Source of the DNA: Prorocentrum cordatum
Lineage: Eukaryota > Sar > Dinophyceae > Prorocentrales > Prorocentraceae
NCBI GenBank assembly: GCA_963575745.1
Contig: CAUYUJ010005592.1
Span: 147,001-211,000, forward strand
Direction of reading: 5' to 3'
Length of the DNA stretch: 64,000 nucleotides
The translations under genes and the position numbers were made by a program. Of the stretch, positions 52,690 through 63,430 are shown in pieces; within the stretch, counting starts at the first letter, position 1; the number at the start of each line of letters is the position of its first letter. The notes beneath the pieces were generated by a model. It ran no database searches. It was not told the DNA's origin and saw nothing but the letters and a program-made list of their open reading frames with translations.

Positions 52690-54635
52690 GCGGTTCGTTC
52701 AGCGACGCTATACGGTGCCGCGCGCGCCTGCCGTCAATGGCGATCTTTTCGGACTGTTGCGCGCCGCGGCAAACGCGATGCCGCCAGCGGGCGCCCCGGA
52801 CCCCGGCGCGCTCGCTCTGGCCATGGAGCAGGGCGGGGTCAAAGGAATCGATGATTTCGACGGCCTCTCGAGCGATGAATTGGCAAATATCCGGCCGGCC
52901 CCGAGGGGCCCGCCGGGGCTTGCAGACCGGATGGTGGCCTGCGCCCGGGCGCGCAAGAAGAGGAAGCTGGCGGCCGAGACAGCGCGCGACCCGGTCCAGC
53001 CGCCCTCCCCCCCCTTCCCCTGCTGCCCCGGCAGGGCGGGGGCGTTCGGGGGAGGGGCGCGCGCGCGCGGCCGCTTGCCGTCGCAGGTGCGTTCGGGGGA
53101 AGCGGCGGCCGACCCGCTCCCCGGCGGGCCAGCGCGGCCCCCTGCGTGTGGCATGCCGGATTCTGCAGCTTGTGCGCTACGTGTCCTGGCCGAGGCGAGG
53201 CAGCGTGGTGCGCCGCCTCCACCCGATCTCGAAGTCTCGGCGTCGTGCGTGCGATCCCTGGCCGAGACGATGGATCCCCCGGCGGGCATCTTGGCCCCCC
53301 GGGGCACCCCGGTGGCGAGGGGGCGCGTGCTGGCCGCGGTGCCCTTGGAGGATTCTACCCGGGCTCGCTTCCGGGAGCTGGCGATCTGGACCGAGATGGG
53401 CCAGTGGCGCAAGAGCGCGCGGCATTATGCATCGGCCGTCGAGGTGCGGGGCCTGGCGCGCCGCGCGGCCCGGGAGCCACCGCGGCCGCCCCGGGAGGGC
53501 CCCCTCGATATAATGGTCGTAGTCTGCCGCTGCGCCGGGAGTCTGGTCCAGCATGTGAGCCGGGTGCGCTCGGTCCTGGCCTTGATCCGCGGTGGCGCGG
53601 GGGCGCTCGCGCTCGCCGGGGGCTTGTCTCGGGGGGCATTGAAGCGGGCGGCGCGCGATGGAGGCAGGTACAAGTCTAGGGCTACGGCCGTCCAGGCGCG
53701 TTCCCTGGGGCCCCGGTCCGATTCCCCCGCCCGGCGTCTCGGTTGCTCGGAGGCCCGCTAGTTGGCCCAGTGGGCCCGCAGCGATGCCGGGCGCGAGGAC
53801 ATTGCAGGCGGGCCCGCCCGCCCGCTGCGCAGGCGGGGGGGGTGGGCGCTAGGCGGGCGAAGGCGCGCCGCGCGCCAGATCCTTTCGACGTCGCCCGCCA
53901 GTTCTGCTTGCGCTTCGGCTCGGAACTGGTGGGGCTCAATGCCGCGGGTCGCTCGCTCGTCCTGGCGCGCGCGCCCCGAGGGGGCGGCGACCCCGCGGGG
54001 CCGCGGCGCCCGCGGGAACGGCGCGGCAGGTATGCACAGAGAAAGGCACCCGCAAGGCATGCATCGAGCTGGTTGATAGGGAGTGCCACAGGGGCCCGGG
54101 CCAGGTTCGGCGGGTCTGCGTCTGCTTTTTGCAAGGCGCGCCTCCGCGGTTCGTTCCCGCGCGCATTCGGCAAGCGGTTGCCCATGTCGCGGCCGCCGCC
54201 TTTGCGGGGTGCGCATCCTCCATGCGCGGTGGTCAGGGCCTAGGTCGCTGATATCCCCGGACGCGTCGCATCTCGATGCCCTGGCGATGGCGCGGCCCCG
54301 CCCGGCTCGGGGGAGTCGCGCGCGGGGGGCGCTGCGTCGCAGGTCAAGCTCGGCGCAATGCGCTTAGGGCTTCCCAGGGCGGCTGAGCGGGGAACGCATT
54401 GCTTTCGCAGGGGGCGAGGGGGCGAGATGCCCGAGAAGGCGCGGCGGACAGCGCGCGCGGGTGCCGGCGCCGCAATTTCTGCTGCGGAGGTGGCGCCGCC
54501 GCGGTATTCGCGCAGGGCGGGTGGCGTTCCGCCGCCGCCTTCGCCTACGCGTCGGCGAAGACGACAGGCGAAATGCTCGCTGCCGAGCACGCGGTGGAGC
54601 ATTCCGATTCCTCCGAGGGGGAAGTTGCGGCCTAG
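52690..54635 (+). pseudogene. Linker and tyrosine recombinase of YR element 2
   Basis: The core-binding part includes HVSRVRSVLALIRGGAGALA and ALKRAARDGGRYKSRATAVQ (about 53550-53690). DPFDVARQFCLRFGSELVGL follows at about 53880, and the catalytic end has GTHCFRRG (His/Arg box), VFAQGGWRSAAAFAYASAKT (Trp and Tyr nucleophile region, about 54510-54570), ending SDSSEGE before stop 54635. Several frame changes. The about 330-codon linker from 52.69 kb is Ala/Pro/Arg-rich and unrecognised. Confidence 0.6.
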
Positions 54636-54729
54636 CGTTTGGTTGCGTGTATCGGGCCGGCGGGGCGCGGGCGCAACGCGCGCGCGGGCTGCTCGGTGCG
54701 CCGGAAGGGCTCCCCTATCGGGCGGGCAT

Positions 54730-54881
54730 CGGGGTGCGGCAGGGCGTCGGCGCCCGATGCCGCCCTCCCCCCGCGCGTCGTCGGCCCCGCAGGAGCGCGG
54801 ACCTCCTACCGAGCAGCCAGCGGCGCTCCCGTCGCGCTCGCCCTGCGCTGGTGCGCGCGCCGCCATAGCCGAGGCACTTAT
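54730..54881 (+). repeat. B1 repeat of YR element 2
   Basis: Matches 55559-55711 over about 150 bp (shared GGGTGCGGCAGGGCGTCGGC and TACCGAGCAGCCAGCGGCGC). Confidence 0.88.
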
Positions 54882-55558
54882 ATCGCCCATAAAGCGCGCT
54901 TTTCAGGGCCGGTAAATGCAGAGGCGGCGGCGCGCGGTTCGCGGTGCGAGCGGTTTGCGCGGCTTTGCAGTTTCATTGTTCGCGGCCGTGGAAATGGCGC
55001 GGCGCGGCGCGGGGTCGCGCGAGGCGCGGCGCCGCGGCGCGCGAGAGCGCCCGCGCCGCGCGGGGGCGTTCGGCAGGAGCGGCGCGCGCCCGCGCGCGGA
55101 GGGGCGGGGGGGGGCGCGCGAGAACGTCTCCCCCCCCTCCTGCGTGCGCGAGGGGTTGCGCCGCATCGGGGTCGCGGGGGGGCGCGCGAGTGCGCCCCCG
55201 CGCGCGGCGTTCTCGCAGGTGTTGGAATATGATTGTGTCAACCCGCAAGGCGCGCGGAAATGGGCGCGCGCTCGGCTTCCGCCTGCCCACCCGCGCCCAC
55301 CCTGTGCCCCGCGGGGCGTGCTGCGCGCGGTGGCTCGCGCGCACGGCGCTCTCGGCTTCCTTCCTGGGCGCTGTCCTGCCCGTGCCCGCCCGCCCGGGTG
55401 TGTGTGTCTGGCTCGCGCCTTGGGGCGCTCGCTTCGCTCGTGCCCGCCCTACTGGGGTGTGGGGTGTGGCTCGCGCTTGGGGGCGCTCGTCTGGTCGCGC
55501 GCTCTTGGAAAGCGCGTGGTGGTGGCGGCGCGACCGCTGGTCGTGCTCGATCGTGCGG

Positions 55559-55711
55559 CGGGGTGCGGCAGGGCGTCGGCGCCCGATGCCGCCCTCCCCC
55601 CCGCGCGTCGTCGGCCCCGCAGGAGCGCTGACCTCCTACCGAGCAGCCAGCGGCGCACCCGTCGTGTTCGCCCTGTGTTGGTGCACGCGCCGCCATAGCC
55701 GAGGCATTTAT
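55559..55711 (+). repeat. B2 repeat of YR element 2 (3' terminus)
   Basis: Second copy of B1, ending GCCATAGCCGAGGCATTTA. It is followed by unrelated AT-richer DNA. Confidence 0.85.
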
Positions 55712-55739
55712 TATGTTTTTGGCCTTCTCGCGTTTTCGT

Positions 55740-56035
55740 GTTTCGAACGCTCCAAGAACGCCGAAGAGCCGCCCAAGACCGCCCCAAGACCATCCAAGAT
55801 ACCCTCTGGACGGCCCCAAGACGGGCCAAGAAAGCTTCAAGCTTGCCGAAGAGGCGCCGACGACAGCCCCAGACCACCTCAGAACAGGCCCAAGATGGGC
55901 CCAAGAGCGGGAGCAGGAGACTTCCAGAGACCTCCGAAAGGCTTCCGGGACTCCCCAGAGGCTCCGCCCCCCAGAAAACCCGACGAGGCTCCAAGAACAG
56001 CCGGAAAGAGCTGCCCCGAGAGAGCCCAAAGAGGG
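55740..56035. repeat. Phased CCAAGA array
   Basis: CCAAGA/CCCAAGA motifs at 10-12 bp spacing directly beyond the YR element. Confidence 0.7.
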
Positions 56036-56114
56036 TAAAATCGTTGATTTCCAGTGGTTTTCTAAGGTTTAAGATCGAAGATTTCTGTTTAAGGGAATTC
56101 CAAGTTTTTTTGGG

Positions 56115-56116
<2 letters not shown>

Positions 56117-56160
<44 letters not shown>
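56117..56160. repeat. TA dinucleotide tract
   Basis: About 42 bp of pure TA between two phased arrays. Confidence 0.97.
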
Positions 56161-56209
56161 TCGGAGATCCCACGCATCCCATGCCATCTGGCCGGCCCCG
56201 CGCCTTCCG

Positions 56210-56400
56210 GTTTCCCCGGGCCCGGGGGCCCCCCAAGACGCCCAGGAGAGCCCAAGACGACCCCAAGGGACCCCCAGAACGCAGAAAGCTTCCCAAAACG
56301 CAGCTCGAGGCACTTTTCCGACGGCTCTCCAGGCATCCAGGAAGCCTCCAGAACACCCAGGGGGTCTGGAAGATCCCACAGGGGCCGGCTAACAAAACCC
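56210..56400. repeat. Phased CCAAGA array
   Basis: CCAAGACGCCC, CCAAGACGACC and CCAGGAGAGCC units on the plus strand. Confidence 0.6.
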
Positions 56401-56918
56401 GCGAGGTACAAACAAAAAGCGGCGCCTTGGAGCGCCGAGGAACGTGAAAAAAAATGGAACTCCCACAATTATTTGTTTTGTCAAGCTTCGCCCTTGGTCT
56501 ACTCAACAGACCACAATTCAGACCCCCTTCATCTCCCCAGGAAGAACCCAGGAAGCCTTTGAGGGCCCCAAATCGTTCAATACCTAAAAGAAATTAATGA
56601 TTTCTGCGTGTCCGCACTTCCCCTTCTATACGATTCCGAGGCTTGCGCAGGGCCCCCATGGGAGTCCCTGGACGCAAGAAGCGACCAACATGAAATTACA
56701 TGAGTTAGCCGATCAAGCCTAGCTAGAACTTGAGCGCGCGCGAAGCACGCGCGAAAGTTTTAGTGTATAATTATATAGTTATATAATTATTTAATCATAT
56801 TCACGTAGTTACCAAACATCGCACAACATCAATTCCACCACGTGGATTGCATTGCATGTGTTGCAGAACAAATGTTGCACACCATCGATTGCACAACATT
56901 GATGATGTCATCGCGTAG
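56401..56918. other. AT-richer spacer
   Basis: No gene recognised. TTGCACA-type words near 56820-56905 recur beyond the tandem duplication at 59830-59930. Confidence 0.4.
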
Positions 56919-59830
56919 ATTCTCCTTTCTAAAAGACTAATAGATTCTACCCCCCCCCCCCCGGACTTATCGGGACCCCCGCGCGTGCTGTAAATTACAT
57001 ACGATTCTGACCACATGTCCATCCTAAATATGAACTCGTACCATCCCAGCCAAGCCGGGTTCCCCCCCCTGCGGTTCCCTTGTGAAAAACACAATGCGGT
57101 GACATGTTTTGTTCTAACATAGCACTTGTTCACGAATCCCTTGCAAAAAATGAGACGAAGTGCACGCGCGCGCGTCGTGGCGCGCGCATGCCGAAATCCT
57201 TCAAAAAACCTTCGGTTCCGGAGAGATTTCAAAATTGAATTTCCAAAAAACATATAAAAACGAATGGTTTCGCAACACTGATTCAAAAAAAACTTTCGCG
57301 CGGACTCTTGCGAAATCTTAGAGAAAACCATAGGTTTTCCAAGATTTTCACAAAATGCTACCAAACGGGCTTCGCGCGCGCATGTCGAAATCAGTCGAAC
57401 GCTCTTGCGCGTGTGCCGTCGCGAGAATCCTCTGCAACAAAATGGGACGAAGTGCAGACGCGCGCGTCGTCGCGGGCGTATGCCGAAATCCTTCAAAAAC
57501 CTTCGGTTTCGGAAGAATTTCGAAATCGCGCGTCCAAAAAAACCTACAAAAACACAAGGTTTCGCAACACTGCTTTTCAACAAAATTGTGCGCGCGCGCT
57601 CTTGCGTCGTCGTCGTCGTCGTCGTCCTCCCTCCCTCGTCGTCGTCGTCGTCCTCGTCGCCGTCGTCGTCTTCTGTCTTTCCTCGTCGTCTTTGGCGTCG
57701 TCGTCGTTTCCGTCGTCGTTGTCGCCGTGGTCGTCCTTCCTCCCTCGTTGTCTTCGTCGGCGTCTCGTCGTTGTCCCTCCTATTTCGTCGCCGTCGTCGT
57801 CGTCGTCGTCGTTGTGGTCTTCACTCCTCCCTCGTCGTTATCCTCCTTCGTCGTCGTCGTCCGTCGTCGGCGTCTCGTCGTCGTCCCTCCTATTTCGTCG
57901 CCGTCGTCGTCGTCTTCGTCGTCGTTGTCATCGTCGTCGTCTTCCCTCCTCCCTCGTCGTTGTCGTCGTCGGCGTCGCCGTCCTTCCTCCTTCTTCGTCG
58001 TTGGCGTCGTCGCCGTCTTCCCTCCTCCATCGTCGTTGTCGTCGTTGTCGCCGTCGTCGTTTTTTCTCCTCCCTCGTCGTCGTCTCCGTTGGCGACGTCG
58101 TCGTCGTCTTCGTCGTCGTCGTCGGCGTCGTTGTCGTCGTCGTCGGTGTCGTCGTCGTCGTTGTCGTCGTCGAAAACATTAGAGACGTCGTCGGTGTCGT
58201 CGCAGTCGCTGTCGGCGGCGCCGTCGTCGTCGATGTCGCTGTCGTCGTCGGCATCGGTGTCGTGGCCAAGTGCCACGCAGTACCTACCGTCACGGTCTTG
58301 TCTGAAGATGTCTTGCGACCAAGTTGCGGGTGGGAGGGTGGGATGTTTGCACGAGCATTGGAGAGGACAGCTTCAAGACAGTCGAAGTGGAATTTCTCCA
58401 CCTAGATTGCTCATGGTATATTCTCCTTTCTGAAGCACTAATAGATTCTACCCCCCCCGGACTTATCGGTTCCCCCGCGCGTGCTGTAAATTACATACGA
58501 TTCTGACCACATGTCCATCCTAAATATGAATTCATATCATCCCAGCCAAGCCGGGTTCCCCCCCCCTGCGGTTCCCTTGTAAAAAAACACTATGCGGTGA
58601 CATGTTTTGTTCTAACATAGCACTTTTCCACGAATCCCTTGCAAAAAATGTGACGAAGTGCGCACGCGCGCGTCGTGGCGCGCGCATGCCGAAATCCTTC
58701 AAAAACCTTCGGTTCTGGAGAGATTTCAAAATTGAATTTCCAAAAAACATATAAACACACATGGTTTCGCAACACTGATTCAAAAACCAAAAAACTTACG
58801 CGCGAGCTCTTGCGAAATCTCAAGAAAACCATGGGTTTTCCAAGATTTTTACAAAATGCTACCAAACGGGCTTCGCGCGCGCATGTCGAAATCTGTCGAA
58901 CGCTCTTGCGCGTGTGCCGTCGCGGGAATCCTCTGCAAAAAATGAGACGAAGTGCAGACGCGCGCGTCGTCGCGGGCGTATGCCGAAATCCTTCAAAAAC
59001 CTTCGGTTTCGGAAGAATTTCGAAATCGTGCCTCCAAAAAACCTACAAAAACACAAGGTTTCGCAACACGGTTTTTCAACAAAATTGTGCGCGCGCGCTC
59101 TTGCGTCGTCGTCGTCGTCGTCGTCCTCCCTCCTCCCTCGTCGTCGTCGTCGTCCTCGTCGCCGTCGTCGTCTTCTGTCTTTCCTGGTCGTCTTTGGCGT
59201 CGTCGTCGTTTCCGTCGTCGTTGTCGCCGTGGTCGTCCTTCCTCCCTCGTTGTCTTCGTCGGCGTCTCGTCGTTGTCCCTCCTATTTCGTCGCCGTGGTC
59301 GTCGTCCGTCGTCGGCGTCTCGTCGTCGTCCCTCCTATTTCGTCGCCGTCGTCGTCGTCTTCGTCGTCGTTGTCATCGTCGGCGTCTTCCCTCCTCCCTC
59401 GTCGTTGTCGTCGTCGGCGTCGCCGTCCTTCCTCCTTCTTCGTCGTTGGCGTCGTCGCCGTCTTCCCTCCTCCATCGTCGTTGTCGTCGTTGTCGCCGTC
59501 GTCGTTTTTTCTCCTCCCTCGTCGTCGTCTCCGTTGGCGACGTCGTCGTCGTCTTCGTCGTCGTCGTCGTCGGCGACGTTGTCGTCGTCGTCGGTGTCGT
59601 CGCCGTCGTTCTCGTCGTCGAAAACATTGGAGACGTCGTCGGTGTCGTCGCAGTCGCTGTCGGCGGCGCCGTCGTCGTCGATGTCGCTGTCGTCGTCGGC
59701 ATCGGTGTCGTGGCCTACCTACCGTCACGGTCTTGTCTGAAGATGTCTTGCGACCAAGTTGCGGGTGGGAGGGTGGGATGTTTGCACGAGCAGTGGAGAG
59801 GACAGCTTCAAGACAGTCGAAGTGGATTGC
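56919..59830. repeat. Tandem duplication of a 1.5-kb unit
   Basis: Unit 1 is 56919-58419, unit 2 58420 to about 59830; corresponding sites are 1,501, 1,496 and 1,434 bp apart, so unit 2 has lost about 60 bp inside its GTC tract. Each unit holds two diverged about 150-bp AT-rich repeats (TCCTTCAAAAACCTTCGGTT, TTTCGCAACAC) and about 600 bp of imperfect GTC. The minus strand of the AT-rich part is open as a 260-codon frame (56801-57583) with repeated NRRF-containing segments; coding status unclear. Confidence 0.9.
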
Positions 59831-59934
59831 ACAGCATACATGGTACCCCCTTCACAATATATGCCGTGCAACATATATGGCAGAATGCACCACCTAGATT
59901 GCTCCACATAGACTGCACAACGGAAATGTCAAAA

Positions 59935-60310
59935 ACACACTGGGCCCCCCGCTGGCTATCATCCTTTCTCTTACCTCGATTAGCTACCCCGCTGGGGTTG
60001 GAGTGCGGTGCCGTGCGCACGTGGAGTGCCCCTGGCAGCTTTCACACCAGAGTGCGTGTCACTGCAGGTGGTTCTGACTAACCCCGGACTGCCGGTGAGC
60101 CCCGAGGCCCGCGCAGCCTCCCTGCTCGAGGGTTGCGAAAGGCGCCCCTGGCCCAAGGTGCCCCCCTGCGTGCCGCTCCATCTCGGAGCCCCTGGGGCCC
60201 TCTGCACCTCGTGACCGCTTCTCTGGAGGCCGTGAGTGCCTCCTTGGAAATCCTTGGGGGAAATTGGGCCAGGGGCACTTCTGGCAGCAGTCGATCGCGG
60301 AGCGGAGAGA
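59935..60310. other. Unassigned stretch
   Basis: Open on both strands. A plus-strand reading VVLTNPGLPVSPEARAASLL after CACTGCAG could be an exon, but a minus frame is equally open. Confidence 0.3.
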
Positions 60311-60490
60311 CCCAGACATCCGCCAATCTGATTTTTTCAATCCGCGGCTCCAGATGTCCCGATTCCTTCCCCGGGGGTGTTTTTTCTGTTCTGGACCTAT
60401 GTTTGATGGCCCCCGGGCCCGATAACAGGCCCTGGAGGCCGCAATCCCGGCGGATCCGCCGGATTAGAAAATAGATCTTCAGATCTCTGG
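60311..60490 (-). mobile_element. Diverged family 1-like element
   Basis: Left CCCAGACATCCGCC, right complement CCCCAGAGATCTGAAG; subterminal GATTTTTTCAATCC and core TCTGGACCTATGTTTGATGG resemble family 1 in reverse. Confidence 0.45.
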
Positions 60491-60633
60491 GGAGCCAGCA
60501 AAAGCAGGGAGCGGGCCGCCCCCCAGTGCCCCCCCCCGCGGCCTCCCCGACTGAGGCGGCGCCGCTCGCGCCGCGCCTCGAAGGTCGAGGCTGGAGAATC
60601 AAAGTTCCCCTGTTGGGCGTCCAAGTCGCTTCT

Positions 60634-60831
60634 CGGCGGCGAGCCCACAGGGGAAGTGAGAAGGAGGAGGCCTTCGCAGAAGGCTCGTAAGTCCCCCGGC
60701 CTTCTGAGAAGTTTTCTAAGCCTTCCCCGAAGACACAGAAAGCCTCTCAGAAGGCTGGAGGGCTTTTGGGAAGCCCCGCCGCCTTCTGAGAAGGCCGTCT
60801 CCTTGTCATCCCCCCCCCGGCGCGCCGCTGG
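60634..60831. mobile_element. Inverted-repeat element, family 2 copy 2
   Basis: Ends CGGCGGCGAGCCCACAGGGG and CCCCCCCGGCGCGCCGCTGG; palindromic CCTTCTGAGAAG modules inside. Confidence 0.7.
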
Positions 60832-61060
60832 ATTTGGCTTTTTCGGTCATAACTCGGGTCTCCGGTAGCCGTTCGGGACGATCCGGGCACTCCCAGAACG
60901 CCCTCGGCGAGTCGCAGCTGCTGGCAAGCATTCCGAGGCTGGAAAACCGTCGAGAACCGAAAAAGTTTGGGCCGAGCGCACCCCAGGATAGGTCCAGACA
61001 TTGGTCTGCGACCCCTGGTCCCAGATCCTCGGCATGGTTGTTTTCAATCGGGCACTTTCC
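60832..61060. other. Spacer between two family 2 copies
   Basis: Contains CTGGAAAACCGTCGAGAACC, resembling CTGGAGAACCGCCGAGAGCC near 6312, so it is itself repetitive. No gene seen. Confidence 0.35.
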
Positions 61061-61256
61061 GGCGGCGAGCGAGGGGGGGAGTGAGAAGGAGAAGGCTTTC
61101 TCAGAAGGCGGCGGGACTTCCTAGAAGCCCTCGCGCATTCTGAGAAGTTTTCTGTGTCTCCGGGGACAGTTTTGAAATCTTCTCAGAAGGCCGGGGGACT
61201 TTCTGGCCTTCTGAGAAGGCCTTGTCTTTCTCATTTCCCCCCTGGGCTCGCCGCCG
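61061..61256. mobile_element. Inverted-repeat element, family 2 copy 3
   Basis: Ends GGCGGCGAGCGAGGGGGG and CCCCCTGGGCTCGCCGCC; same interior palindromes as copies 1 and 2. Confidence 0.75.
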
Positions 61257-61654
61257 AGCTTTTCCTCGATGTCCCCCTTCAACGGGCCCATCATCGGGCC
61301 CCATGGGGCCACCAATCCTGCATCTGGGGCGCAAGACTACCCTCCAGGGAAGGGGTCGAGTCGGGAACTCTGGGGCCAAGGACTTCAAGAATCATGTCCG
61401 AGGATGTCAAGGGGTGCGGCCCGCGCCGGTGCGCGTGAAACAGCCGGCGCCATCGAGTCTAACCGCGTAGCGGAGACGCTGAGATGAGGACCGCTTTGGG
61501 CTCACGGGGGGTCTGGCTTTCGGGCCGTTCTCCTGAGATGCTGAGATTCAGGCCGGTGAGCCTCTTCGTGGCCGAGGCACGCCGTGGCCAGGAACGCCCA
61601 TTCGTCCCATGGTTAGCGTTCCTCCCCCCCTCTGCTCGTCCCTCCTCGCTTCTC

Positions 61655-61753
61655 TTCTCTCCTCCTCCTCCTCCTCCTCCTCCTCCTCCTCCTCCTCCTC
61701 CTCCTCGTCCTCCTCCTCCTGCTCCTCCTCCTCCTCCTCCTCCTCCTCCTCCT
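61655..61753. repeat. TCC trinucleotide tract
   Basis: Nearly pure TCC, pyrimidine-rich on the plus strand, followed by TTATCTTGAAG at the start of the exon at 61.78 kb. Confidence 0.95.
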
Positions 61754-61775
61754 CTTATCCTTCTCCTTTATCTTG

Positions 61776-62010
61776 AAGGAACAGAGCCTGGTACGAATCT
61801 GCGCTGGACCACCCCCTGGCGGCGCCCAAGGCGCTGCCCCTGGCGCGCTCCGCGAGCCAGGGAGGGAGTCCAGCGCCGACCAAGAAGTCCGCGCGGACCC
61901 CTATGTTTATGCAGATGCTTCCTCTTCTCCCTCCGCGGACGCCTGGAGTGCATCGTGCCAGAACTGGCGTCTCCAGAGGCGTCATCGATCCTAGGTCCAG
62001 GATGCGCCGA
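61776..62010 (+). CDS. Possible exon, function unknown
   Basis: After the polypyrimidine tract and CTTGAAG, one plus frame reads WYESALDHPLAAPKALPLAR, SASQGGSPAPTKKSARTPMF and MQMLPLLPPRTPGVHRARTG. No family recognised. A second plus frame is also open. Confidence 0.35.
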
Positions 62011-62539
62011 CTCATGCCTTCCTGCGGGCGCCACACGTGCTGGCCGTGGTGTTTTGTCTCGCCTGGCGAGGGGACTCACATCTAAGGGTGGGCAGCGTTT
62101 CCCGCCAGGGCACTGACGTTGATTGGCGTGGGTCACCGTTTATCGGGGAGCGCCCCAGATTCGCAACGTCAGTCAGAGGTCGGCCCAGGGTGCCACGGTG
62201 CACACAGTTGTTCGGCCCTCGGGCCCCAACATCTGCGCGCCGTGCCGCGTCTGATCGGGGCCTGCACGGAAGGGAGTCCGCACGTGGTGCGGTTCGTGGG
62301 CGCCGCTCTCGTAATTCTTCGGCATCTCTCGGACGTGTGCATTTTTTTGTCGGCGAGGACCATCGCGGAGCATCTTGGATCATCGAGCAACAAACACGCA
62401 CGAAATCGAAACATGCACAGGGAATGGACGTCCGAGCGATGGCGAGGATCCCTCCCTCATCGCTCCCCCCCTCGCCCTCCTGGAATCGAGGAAGAAGAAC
62501 TGAATACCAGCCATCGCAGACTCCAAACAGATCAGAAGA

Positions 62540-62774
62540 CTGAGATACACTGGACTGGAGTGGACTGAAGTAGACTGGACTGGAGTAGACTGCGCTGGAC
62601 GGGGGGTGACTTTTCTCCACTACTACTCTGCTATATTCTAGCCTACTCTACTCTCTCACCGACCCTTCTCTACTTAATTCCGCTCTACTTTGCCCAGGTC
62701 TACCCTACCCTACCCCACCCTACCCTACCCTAAGTAACCTTATCTACCATACGCGACCCTGCTCTACTCCAGTC
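62540..62774. repeat. ACTGG / CTACT / CCCTA pentanucleotide array
   Basis: GACTGGAGTA units (62545-62600) pass into CTACT and then CCCTA units (62700-62733). The last part is a pyrimidine-rich lead to the SL relic at 62775. Confidence 0.85.
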
Positions 62775-62792
62775 TAGCTGCTTTGGCTCAAG
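62775..62792 (+). other. Degenerate spliced-leader relic
   Basis: TAGCTGCTTTGGCTCAAG against dinoSL TAGCCATTTTGGCTCAAG: 15 of 18 match, with the last 11 bases exact. The base after CAAG is T, so there is no donor. Confidence 0.6.
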
Positions 62793-62831
62793 TCGGGATC
62801 GCTGGGCGCCCTGCGCCCCCGCGCCCATCCG

Positions 62832-63430
62832 ATGCCTGCGGCGGTCGACGCGCGCCGTGGGGCCCTCGAGGCCGCCTGCGGCGCCCTCATGGCGCCGCAC
62901 GCTGCCAACGGGCTTGCGGTGGAGGGGCCCGAGGCGCCCCGCGACGGGGCCCGCCTCCTGCGAGTGGCCAAGGGTTTGCTGCGAGCAGCGATATCCGACC
63001 TCGCCAGCAATCCCCGCCGCCTGATGCAGGGTGATAGGGGAGTTTCGTCCTCTCGGTGCTGCGCGCGACGGCGCTGCCGATGCGCCCGTGGCTGGCCAGC
63101 CGCCGCCACGCGCACCCGGTCCTCGGCAGAAGCGCCGCCGCGGTCGTCGTCGCCATGCCAGAGGCGCCGCGACGGCACGGACGTGGGCCTGGCCGATGGC
63201 GCGTCGTTGGCGCTGGCTCCAGCACCTGCGGCAGCTGGCGGAGCAGGTGATCGTCCGCGTCCTGGCCGCCCCCCTGGTGATCGGCCCGCCTTTGGCCCCG
63301 AGGAGTGCGCCCTGCCGCGCGGGTCCCTCGGGAGCCTCGGGGATGGGGCCCCCCGCAGACCCTCCTGGGCGCGATCGGCGCGCTCGCGGATGCGACGGGC
63401 CACGCCGAGAGCGCTTCGCCCGCGGTGATG
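62832..63430 (+). CDS. SL-headed ORF, function unknown
   Basis: ATG 62832 lies 39 nt after the SL relic. It opens MPAAVDARRGALEAACGALM, then VEGPEAPRDGARLLRVAKGL and LRAAISDLASNPRRL. After about 63030 the best frame is unclear because GC-rich DNA is open in all frames. No domain recognised. Confidence 0.35.

Larger units (their letters stand above)
51545..55711 (+). mobile_element. 5'-truncated YR retroelement 2 with B1-A2-B2 3' end
   Basis: Order: end of RT (ADDF motif), RNase H, linker, tyrosine recombinase, B1 (54730-54881), A2 (54882-55558), B2 (55559-55711). The 3' structure mirrors element 1, but A1, ORF1 and most of RT are absent. Very GC-rich compared with the sequence on its left, marking the insertion. 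Frame changes make it non-functional as assembled. Confidence 0.7.

Noticed and set aside
57308-59740. Ser/Arg/Val-rich plus-strand frames in the tandem duplication
   Set aside because: They run through imperfect GTC repeats and are open in all three frames.
62700-62735. Telomere repeat
   Set aside because: The CCCTA units are pentamers, not CCCTAAA, are few, and lie inside a longer degenerate pentanucleotide array flanked by ordinary sequence.
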